Part shown: in pieces, positions 44,860 through 53,200 of the stretch
How the letters are laid out: each line of letters begins with the position of its first letter
How positions within the stretch are numbered: position 1 is the first letter of the stretch
Notes under the pieces: generated by a model
The model's database searches: none
What the model saw: the letters and a program-made list of their open reading frames with translations, nothing else
Told to the model about the DNA's origin: nothing
Position numbers and translations under genes: made by a program
Source of the DNA: Helicobacter sp. 11S03491-1
Lineage (GTDB): Bacteria > Campylobacterota > Campylobacteria > Campylobacterales > Helicobacteraceae
Assembly: GCF_002272835.1 (NCBI RefSeq)
Contig: NZ_MLAO01000002.1
Span: 124,001-188,000 of the forward strand
Direction of reading: 5' to 3'
DNA length: 64,000 nt

Positions 44860-46505
44860 AAATACAGATTGCTTCAGGGGATAAATTAAGAACCAAAAAT
44901 TGGCGTACAGAGGGTTTGTTGCGAATGCTGGAAAATGTGCTTTATGTTGGTGAAGATCCACAAAATTTGATTGTTTATGCTGCTTTGGGGAAGGCAGCAA
45001 GAGATATGAAAAGTTATGAAAAAATCGTAGAAACACTCAAAAATCTTGAGATAGGTTATACCCTTATTGTGCAATCAGGGAAACCTATTGGGGTGCTAAA
45101 GACTCACTCTAAAGCTCCTGTTGTTTTGATGGCAAATTGCAATATGGTGGGGCAGTGGGCAAATGCGGATTATTTTTATGAATTGAATAAAAAGGGGTTG
45201 ATTTGTTGGGGAGGATTGACAGCAGGAGATTGGCAATACATTGGATCACAAGGGGTGATTCAAGGCACTTATGAGATTTTTTGTCAGATTGCACGCAAGC
45301 ATTTTAACCATTCTCTGGAAGGAAGATTTATCCTTACAGCCGGACTTGGAGGCATGGGTGGGGCACAAGGATTGGCAGGATTTATGGCTGGTGGAGCAAC
45401 TTTGATTGTTGAGGTTGATGAAGAACGCATTGATAAGCGTCTCAAAAATGGCTATCTGCAAAAAAAGGCAAAAACACTTGACCAAGCCCTAAGTCTTATC
45501 CAAGATGCTATAAAGAAAAAAGAAGCACTATCTGTAGGGCTTTTGGGAAATGCTGCCCAAATTTATCCCCAAATACTTCAAAGAGGTATCTTGCCCGATA
45601 TTGTTACAGATCAAACATCTGCACATGATTTGGTCTATGGCTATATCCCTGTTGGATTTACTCCGGAAGAGATCAAAGAATTAAGAGAAAAGAATCCTAA
45701 AAAGCTCATGGAAGCTTCTTTGGCTTCTATTAAAATCCATTTAGAAGCTATGCTTGGTTTTCAAAAAAGAGGCTCTATTGTGTTTGATAATGGTAATTTA
45801 ATACGCACACAAGCTAAAAATGCAGGAGTGCAAGAGGCTTTTAATATCCCTGTTTTTACAGAGGCATTTTTGAGAGATTTGTTTTGTCAGGCTATTGGTC
45901 CTTTTCGTTGGGTATCTTTGTGCAACAACAAAGAAGATATTGCTAAAATCGATGCTTTTATCTTGAAACATTTTGAACATAACAAAATTGTAAGCAATTG
46001 GATAAAACTCGCTTCAAAATATATTCCTTTTGAAGGGTTGCCTGCAAGGATTGCCTGGCTTGGACATGGAGAAAGGACCCAATTAGCCTTAGGCGTTAAT
46101 GAAATGGTAGCTAATAAGGATCTTTCAGGTCCTATTGCTTTTACAAGAGATCATCTGGATGCCGGTGCTATGGCGCATCCTAATATCATGACAGAAAATA
46201 TGCTTGATGGGAGTGATGGCATTGCTGATTGGCCTCTTTTGAATGCGATGTTAAATTGTTCTTCAGAAGCTGATTTGGTAGCTATCCATTCAGGAGGAGG
46301 AGGTTATAGCGGGTATATGACTTCTGCCGGAGTTACTCTTATTGCAGATGGGAGTAAGGAAGCTGCAGAGAGGTTAAGTTTATCTTTGAATAATGATACG
46401 GCTTTAGGTGTGATGAGGTATGCAGATGCAGGTTATGAAATAGCTTTAAGGGAGGCTAAATCTAAAAATATCGGATATTTTGATTTAAGAAATTCAAAGG
46501 AATAA
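44856..46505 (+). CDS. Urocanase-family hydratase, candidate thiourocanate hydratase
   Basis: The 549-residue protein matches HutU in length and in blocks such as GLPARIAWLGHGER, TRDHLDAGAMAHPN, DGSDGIADWPLLNAML and NDTALGVMRYADAGYEIAL, plus the NAD-binding part (GGMGGAQGLAGFMAGG). The strongly conserved active-site text of HutU, HHGGGVG, is changed to HSGGGGY near residues 478-484. Together with neighbours that process thiohydantoins rather than imidazolonepropionate, this favours thiourocanate hydratase over true urocanase. It sits 1 bp before the permease. Confidence 0.88.
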   Translation: MKIQIASGDKLRTKNWRTEGLLRMLENVLYVGEDPQNLIVYAALGKAARDMKSYEKIVETLKNLEIGYTLIVQSGKPIGVLKTHSKAPVVLMANCNMVGQWANADYFYELNKKGLICWGGLTAGDWQYIGSQGVIQGTYEIFCQIARKHFNHSLEGRFILTAGLGGMGGAQGLAGFMAGGATLIVEVDEERIDKRLKNGYLQKKAKTLDQALSLIQDAIKKKEALSVGLLGNAAQIYPQILQRGILPDIVTDQTSAHDLVYGYIPVGFTPEEIKELREKNPKKLMEASLASIKIHLEAMLGFQKRGSIVFDNGNLIRTQAKNAGVQEAFNIPVFTEAFLRDLFCQAIGPFRWVSLCNNKEDIAKIDAFILKHFEHNKIVSNWIKLASKYIPFEGLPARIAWLGHGERTQLALGVNEMVANKDLSGPIAFTRDHLDAGAMAHPNIMTENMLDGSDGIADWPLLNAMLNCSSEADLVAIHSGGGGYSGYMTSAGVTLIADGSKEAAERLSLSLNNDTALGVMRYADAGYEIALREAKSKNIGYFDLRNSKE

Positions 46506-46506
46506 G

Positions 46507-47778
46507 ATGAAAAATAAACTAACAACTAGAGCAATTGTTGCAGCTGCGATAGGGAATGCATTGGAATGGTATGATTTTAGTGTTTTTGCTTTTTTTGCAA
46601 GTTACATCGCGCATAATTTTTTTATTGATGGTGATGGGACATCTGCTCTTTTTAGTGCTTTTTTGCTTTTTGGGGTTGGTTTTATTGCAAGACCTTTGGG
46701 AGCACTATTTTTAGGAAGTTATGGAGATAGAGCTGGGAGAAAGGCAGCCTTGACATTAACAATCTTGCTTATGGCAGTGGGAACTTTGATCATAGCTATT
46801 GCCCCACCAATCTGGTTTATCGGGATAGGAGCACCTATATTATTGCTTATAGCAAGACTTTTGCAAGGATTTTCAACAGGTGGAGAGATTGGCGGGGCAG
46901 CTGCATTTTTGATTGAATATGCTCCTAAAGAAAAAAAGGGAGTTTATAGTTCCTGGCTTCAAGCAAGTATGGGTATTTCAAATATTCTTGCTGCTTTAGC
47001 AGGGATTTTGATCACCTACTTCTTTAGTGAAAAAGAAATTTTGGATTGGGCATGGAGATTGGCTTTTGTTTTTGGGCTTTTGATTATTCCGGTGGGATTG
47101 TATATCCGCAAAACTTTAGACGAAACCCCTGAGTTTCAAGATCAAATTAAGAAAGATCCTTCCAAAATCAAACACCATCGCCCTCTTTTTGATTTGTTTA
47201 AAAGATATCCAAGACAGCTTGTTGAAGGGATATTATTTTCGATTTTATGGACATCAAGTGTTTATACTTTAATTATTTATATGCCTACTTATTATACTTC
47301 TTCGGTTGTTGGGCTTGGATTTAGTAAATCTGAAAGTTTCAGTGCCAGTTTTATTGGAAATATTTTTATGGTAATAGGATGTGTGGTAGCCGGAAAACTT
47401 GCAGATAAGTTTGGGATAAAAAAAATACTCCAAATAAGCATTGTCGTTATGTTGGTAGCTATTTTTCCTTTGCTTTATTGGTTGCATGCAACTCCAAGCT
47501 TTGAGCACTTGATTTTGATACATACATTTTTTTGTCTTTGTGTGGCTTTTTTTGTGGGGGTTGCTCCTGTGGCATTAGCTATCCTTTATCCGGTAGCGAT
47601 CCGATCAAGTGGAATGGCAATCTCTTATAACACAGCTGCTATATTTTTTGCAGGTTTTACGCCTGCATTGATGACTTGGGCAACTCAATATAGTGTTTAT
47701 GCACCTGCGTATTATTTGGCTTTTTGTTGTGTTCTGGCATTTGCCAGTGTTATCTTTATGTTTAAGGAGAAAAAATGA
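46507..47778 (+). CDS. MFS permease of the MHS (ProP/ShiA) type
   Basis: This 423-residue, 12-helix transporter begins with the MHS family text AAAIGNALEWYDFSVFAF and has the loop 2-3 motif GSYGDRAGRKAAL and QGFSTGGEIGGAAAFLIEYAP. The family imports carboxylates, betaines and proline with protons. Its place between a hydratase and an exported lyase in one operon suggests uptake of the lyase product (thiourocanate) or of ergothioneine itself, a betaine. Its 3' end overlaps the lyase gene by 4 bp. Confidence 0.9.
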   Translation: MKNKLTTRAIVAAAIGNALEWYDFSVFAFFASYIAHNFFIDGDGTSALFSAFLLFGVGFIARPLGALFLGSYGDRAGRKAALTLTILLMAVGTLIIAIAPPIWFIGIGAPILLLIARLLQGFSTGGEIGGAAAFLIEYAPKEKKGVYSSWLQASMGISNILAALAGILITYFFSEKEILDWAWRLAFVFGLLIIPVGLYIRKTLDETPEFQDQIKKDPSKIKHHRPLFDLFKRYPRQLVEGILFSILWTSSVYTLIIYMPTYYTSSVVGLGFSKSESFSASFIGNIFMVIGCVVAGKLADKFGIKKILQISIVVMLVAIFPLLYWLHATPSFEHLILIHTFFCLCVAFFVGVAPVALAILYPVAIRSSGMAISYNTAAIFFAGFTPALMTWATQYSVYAPAYYLAFCCVLAFASVIFMFKEKK

Positions 47779-49421
47779 ATTTATTAAAAAATATATCAAA
47801 AATTATGATAATGAGTATTTGTTTGTTTGCCATAGGGTTTGGAAAGCAAACAAAACCTTTGGAATTAGATCCAAATCACCGATTGAGTTTGCAAGAAGTT
47901 TATGAAGTGGCTTATGATCATCGCAAAGTTACCCTTACTCAATCATCTTTAGAGAATATCAAAAGAGGTCATCAAATTGTTATGGAAGCTGCCTTGCTGG
48001 ATAAGCCTGTTTATGGACTCACTACTGGGGTAGGCTGGAACAAAGACAGGCCTGTTTTTGAAGAAGTAGGAGGCAAGAAGATCCTTTCAAAAGAATTGCT
48101 AAAACTTTCTAAGCATTTTAATACAATTTCTTTGAGGGCGCATGGTTTGGGTATCGGGGAGCCTTTGTCCAATGAAATTGTGCGTGCTTCTATGTTGATA
48201 CGTCTAAACACTATCACCAGTGGGGGGACAGGAGTATCTTTGGAAGTAGCAAAGGCTTATGAGGATTTTATTAACCGTGATGTTACACCTGTTGTGCCCA
48301 TGAATGGAAGCGTGGGAGAAGCAGATATCACCTTGGCTTCTCATATTGGTTTAGCAATGATTGGGGAGTGGAAAGTAAGCTACCAAGGCAAAATTTATCC
48401 GAGTTTAGAGGGTTTGAAAAAAGCGGGTTTAAAGCCTATTGAACTTGTGGGTAAAGACTTTTTATCTATCTTGAGTAATAATTCTATCACTGCTGCAAGA
48501 GCGGTTTTGAGCACTCTTAAAGCCCAAAAATTCTATCATCAAGAAATTAGACTATTTGCTTTGATGTTAGAAGGTTTTAATGGTAATGTTGCACCTTTTA
48601 GTCAGGGAGCTATTGGGGATTCGAAATTCATAGGACTTCAAGAAGCTTCAAAAGAGATCAGAGATACCCTCAAAGGGAGTGATTTGTGGAAACTCTCTTC
48701 ACAAAGAGCATTACAAGATCCTCTCTCTTATCGCACTATGAATTATGCGCTTGGCAATGTATATACAAGCCTTCAAGAGCTTCAAGAAGCCCTCCTTATC
48801 CAAATTAATCGCAACGATGATAACCCTATGGTGCTTTTGAATGCTCCAAAGGCAGAGGGATCGCAGCTTCAATCTTATGATGTCAAGGATGGCGGGGCGA
48901 TTTATCCGACTGCAAATTTTAATTTTTTGCCTGTGGTTTTAAAGGTAGAGAGTCTCAACATTTCTTTAGCGAGACTTGCAGAAAATATGACCCAACAACT
49001 TATCCGTATCTCTAACCCGGATTTTACAAAACTTCCAAGATTCCTCAATGCTCCCACAAATCATGGACATGGTTTTGGTGCAATTGAAAAGCCATTTAGT
49101 CAGAGTAATATTATGATTAAAAATCTTGCTTTGCCTCAATCATTTCATACTGTCGTGCTTGCAGGGGATATTGAAGATGTCGCTTCAATGGGGAATCTTT
49201 CTGTGGCACATTTGGGCGATATTATAGAACATCTTTATGAGATCGCAGCCTTTCAGCTTCTAGAGGGGACACAGAGTTTAGATTTACGAAAAGGTTTTGT
49301 TCCCGGCGTCTCTTCTGCTGCAATCAAAAATCAATATCGCAAAATAGTTCCTTTTGTAAGTCAAGATAGAATTTATTCTGATGCCATCAAACAAAGCATA
49401 CTTTTTGCCAAAGAACTTTAA
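47775..49421 (+). CDS. Exported histidine-ammonia-lyase homologue without MIO triad, candidate ergothionase
   Basis: The 548-residue protein has the HAL/PAL fold signature (YGLTTGVGW at about 80-88, NRNDDNPMVLLNA, LQDPLSYR). At the MIO-forming site, where true lyases read GSVGASGDLAPL, it reads GSVG-EAD-ITLAS (residues 182-184), so the methylidene-imidazolone cofactor cannot form. Ergothionases eliminate trimethylamine, a good leaving group, and are reported to work without MIO. The N-terminus (KNISKIMIMSICLFAIGFG) is a likely Sec signal peptide, so the enzyme would act in the periplasm. It is the last gene of the operon and is followed by a strong terminator. Confidence 0.88.
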   Translation: MNLLKNISKIMIMSICLFAIGFGKQTKPLELDPNHRLSLQEVYEVAYDHRKVTLTQSSLENIKRGHQIVMEAALLDKPVYGLTTGVGWNKDRPVFEEVGGKKILSKELLKLSKHFNTISLRAHGLGIGEPLSNEIVRASMLIRLNTITSGGTGVSLEVAKAYEDFINRDVTPVVPMNGSVGEADITLASHIGLAMIGEWKVSYQGKIYPSLEGLKKAGLKPIELVGKDFLSILSNNSITAARAVLSTLKAQKFYHQEIRLFALMLEGFNGNVAPFSQGAIGDSKFIGLQEASKEIRDTLKGSDLWKLSSQRALQDPLSYRTMNYALGNVYTSLQELQEALLIQINRNDDNPMVLLNAPKAEGSQLQSYDVKDGGAIYPTANFNFLPVVLKVESLNISLARLAENMTQQLIRISNPDFTKLPRFLNAPTNHGHGFGAIEKPFSQSNIMIKNLALPQSFHTVVLAGDIEDVASMGNLSVAHLGDIIEHLYEIAAFQLLEGTQSLDLRKGFVPGVSSAAIKNQYRKIVPFVSQDRIYSDAIKQSILFAKEL

Positions 49422-49444
49422 AAAATTAGACATAAATAAAACTC

Positions 49445-49478
49445 AAGATACCTTAATCCTAAGAGATTGGGGTATCTT
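49445..49478 (+). terminator. Rho-independent terminator of the catabolic operon
   Basis: Two 14-nt arms (AAGATACCTTAATC and GATTGGGGTATCTT, all positions paired with two G-U pairs) enclose a 6-nt loop 23 bp after the last stop codon. A T-rich stretch (TTATAATTTTC) follows. Confidence 0.85.
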
Positions 49479-50198
49479 ATAATTTTCTTAGCAAACATCC
49501 AAAGTCAATACAATTTTACTTAATCTGTTATAACTGCTATATTTCAATTGCCATGATAAGTCTTTTTATAAAAGAAGAAAACTTTAAAATTTTAAATAAT
49601 TACATTTATTATGAACCTCCATTATTGCAACCAGAGAACATAGCAAATATCGATTTTTCTGTGATGAGAGAACTTGATGACCTTTAATATACTTGTGAGA
49701 CTTGGAATATTTGAATTTTTTATAGATAATGAATTGAATATTTTGCGATAGTACGCAAGGGTTTTGTGGCGGAATCAAATATGGATTTTGTATTTGTTGG
49801 CAGCACAAAAATGTATTGTTAAAATGAAATCAAAAATAGAATTTAACTAAAATTATGAGATATAATAAAAAATTCCTTGTCTTGATCTAACTTGTATTGC
49901 GCGAGACATTTTATACAATTATTTATGAAGTGTCCTCATCATTATCTCAAAAATAGAAAAAATATTTATTTTAAATAATTTTTATTATCCATAAGATTAA
50001 GGCATCTATTATCAATAATAGGAATAATAATCTTATTTTATTAAGCTTTATTATTTTTATATAAAAATTATAATTATTTTCAAAATAAATATTTATTTGT
50101 ATTAAATTAGAAAAATAATTTCATTTAAGTATTTTTTAAAAATTAAAATAGTTTAATAATATTATTCATTTAGATACATAAGATAAAAAGGAGAATTT
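49479..50198. other. AT-rich spacer and autotransporter promoter region
   Basis: This long non-coding stretch lies before the phase-variable autotransporter. A 44-codon frame starts at ATG 49553, and a minus-strand frame overlaps it; neither resembles a known protein, and they may be gene remnants. The last 250 bp are extremely AT-rich. The 12-bp palindrome AATAATATTATT (50155-50166) repeats exactly the one before the 8369 receptor, so iron regulation is possible. AAAAAGGAG precedes ATG 50199. Confidence 0.45.
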
Positions 50199-50229
50199 AT
50201 GCCCAATAGAACTTTGTTTGCCGGTATGC

Positions 50230-50243
50230 GGGGGGGGGGGGGG
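50230..50243 (+). repeat. Phase-variable poly-G tract (14 G)
   Basis: The tract lies 31 bp after ATG 50199, which has an excellent ribosome site (AAAAAGGAG, 6 nt). With 14 G this frame reads MPNRTLFAGMRGGGG and stops at TAA 50244. With 15 or 12 G it runs into the autotransporter signal peptide and the whole 1747-codon frame. This window therefore shows the OFF state; a TTG two bases after the stop could allow weak reinitiation. Confidence 0.9.
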
Positions 50244-50248
50244 TAAAA

Positions 50249-53200
50249 TTGAAAAATTTATTTTTTCAAAGTTGTTTTCTTTTCTTTTTAGTTTCTCTTA
50301 GTTTTTTTCAAAAATCTTACGGAAACCAATCTATTGACTTAAGTGTGCCTTGCAATAGCTTGGTTAATGGGTATTGTGTGCAAATAACCAACCCTGTTTC
50401 CTCTCCTAATATTTCTTATACAAGCGCAGATCATAAAAATGTTTCTTTGGATCTCAATAATGCAGAAAGAAGTCACAATAGTGATAATAGCAATTCAGAT
50501 ACTTTTATGCTCAAAGCCTTTGGAAAATCTTCTGATGATAGAATAAATTTATTTGGCAATATTTTTGAACACAATACAAATGGTTATAGAAACTTAAGTA
50601 TTGATTTTGATGGGGTTAATTATTATGGAAATATGACATTTGAAGAATATGGGCAGGTAGATAAAAAAGGAGCATATGGAAACATAAAAATAACTCCTAA
50701 AGCAAAATTTGTTTTGAATCATACTATGATAAATGGGGATTTAATTTTTCATAATTATTATATTTCTCCTTCTGAGGAAAATAGTTTTAGCATAAAAAAC
50801 TCCACTATTAATGGAAACTTTCATTGGGATTCTGAAAATACAACCTCCCTTATAAATGAAAATAATATCTTTAATGGAAATGTGGAGATTATAAGTGGAT
50901 CCAGTGTCGGCACTTCTTTAAGAGTTTTTTTGAAGCATTCTGTATTTAATCATTCTAATGTTTATTTTGGTGTTTTAAAAAATCATCAATCTAATCTTTC
51001 AGATGTTTTTTCGCAGTCAATAGGGAGTTATTTTTTCTACAATGATGTTTTAAATGATGCCGGTTTGACAATCATGACAGATTATAATTATCTTATTTTC
51101 AAAAATACAACCTTTAAAGGGGGTTCTATGACGATAAATAATGCATCGTCTTTGCTTAATTCTCAAATTAATTTTATGGGATCAGATTTCTTTATTTCTA
51201 ACTTGAATATCATTGGAAATGAGAATTCTTTGGGGGTGAATTTTGTTTTTGATCAATTAAGTCCCGGGGATAAAGATGTGAGTGTAGATCAAACAAAAAT
51301 AACTACTTTTGAAGGGAATATCACCTTTTCCGGAGGTAAAAATACTCTGGATATCAAAAATCACTCTGTATTAAAAAATGGCACTATTTTTATTGAAGGA
51401 GGAATAAATGTCTTTAATACCACAGATTCTACTTGGGATAATATGAATATTTCCATTTCAAGAAAAATCTATGTCTTGCCTATTTCTTATAGACCTTCAG
51501 ATACTGCTCCTAATGGTTATGTATGCACAATTGGTTCTAGAATTTGTTATAGCGATTCTACCAATACCCTAAATTTTAATAATTCAGTAGTAAATGGAGG
51601 GAATATTATGATTGTTGGGGGACATTCTAATACTTTGAATTATATTAATTCTCCATATAAGAATGGGAATATCACTATTTTTGGAGGAGAAACAAACAAG
51701 CTAAGTTTTCTGGATTCTCTAAAAGAGAGGGATATCTTGATTGCCGGTGGGGCTAGGAATACCTTAGAGTTTAAAAATACAATATTATCTTCCCAAAGCT
51801 CTGATTTGATTGGTGTCAAACCCACTGCACATATGAGTGTCATCAAAGGAGCTATTCTTGCAGGGACAATGACTCCGGAATTTTTAAAGATGATTGAAAA
51901 TACTCCTGCGGATTTATTAAATGGAAACTTGATTTTAGATTCTGCATCGACGATGAACACAATCAATACCTTGAGTTTTATCAATGGTATTTTGCATGGA
52001 AATATCACGATTGAAAATCACAATACCAGTCATGTTAATACCGCTATCTCTATTGATAATAGCCTTTTGCTTGGGGATATTTCATTAAATGGTAAAAATA
52101 TGTTTGTTAAAAATAACCTTACTGATGCAGCTTTGATTGGAGATGTCTTTATCGATCAAGGAGTGAGTTACACTTCATTGGATAATTCTCAAATCTATGG
52201 AGATATCACTACAAGGGGAGGAATTAATATTTTTTCACTTAAAAACAGCTCTGTTTTTGCAGGCTCTATAGACACTTTTGATGGAACCAGTTTTATTGAT
52301 TTGAATATGTCCTTATATGCTAATCAGAATGGACAAATTTCTAAAATTAATACTTATGGGGGTGTGAGTAATATTTCTTTGAGTATCAATGATTCTATTG
52401 CCGGTTTGCTTACAAGCCAACATATCTACCCTACTTTTTATATTGGAAATTATAATAGAGGTATTTCAAATATTGCTATATCCGGACCTGTGAGTGGGAC
52501 TGCTTTGATAGATTATAGTGGGGGGAGGGCTAATATTATTTTCGCTGATGGGGGCAATAGCGCAGATACAACTAACTTTTTTGCGAACAAAACACAATGT
52601 GAGGGGAGTTGGATAACACAAGAATGTTTAAATAGCGGCAAGGCTATTTATTCTCCAACATCAAATACGTTTGAAGTCAATGGTTATACTTATGAAAATG
52701 GGTTGGCTATTACGCTTGATGCTTCCATGGCCAACAAAGTTTTGAAGCCTTTTAGGGATGTTTATTCAAGCAATTATGTTTCTTTATTTATTGATAAATC
52801 AGGAGTGAATCCTAATACCCATATAAAAGATGATATTTATCGAATGAAGATTGATGGAGTGATAATAGGCGGGGAATATAACCTTCCTTCTACCAGCGAT
52901 CAAAAATATGAGATTACTTTTGCTCCACGTGCGGCATTTATTGGAAATATGTTTGCCAAAACAGATAACACGACTTTTGTTTTGTCTCAAGGCTCTAAAC
53001 TCGTTCTTTATAACGGATCTTTGTCTGTAATTTCCAGCCTTACTTCAAGTCATGGTTCTTTTAGCGCCAATACCGACACAATGTTTGCTGCCACTCTTGC
53101 TCAAAGGGATAATACAATTATTGATCTGGCTACAAGTGGGAAAGAAATCAATAATACTTTCCAAAAAGATACATTTTCTACAATGATTGTCAATAACTTA

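Noticed and set aside
41111-49421. Classical histidine-utilisation (hut) operon
   Set aside because: There is no hutI or hutG, the HutH homologue lacks the MIO triad and is exported, and three genes are of hydantoin type. The urocanase loop is altered as well.
49553-49808. Short frames on both strands after the catabolic operon
   Set aside because: They are 44-74 codons long, of skewed composition, and match no family I know; at most they are remnants.
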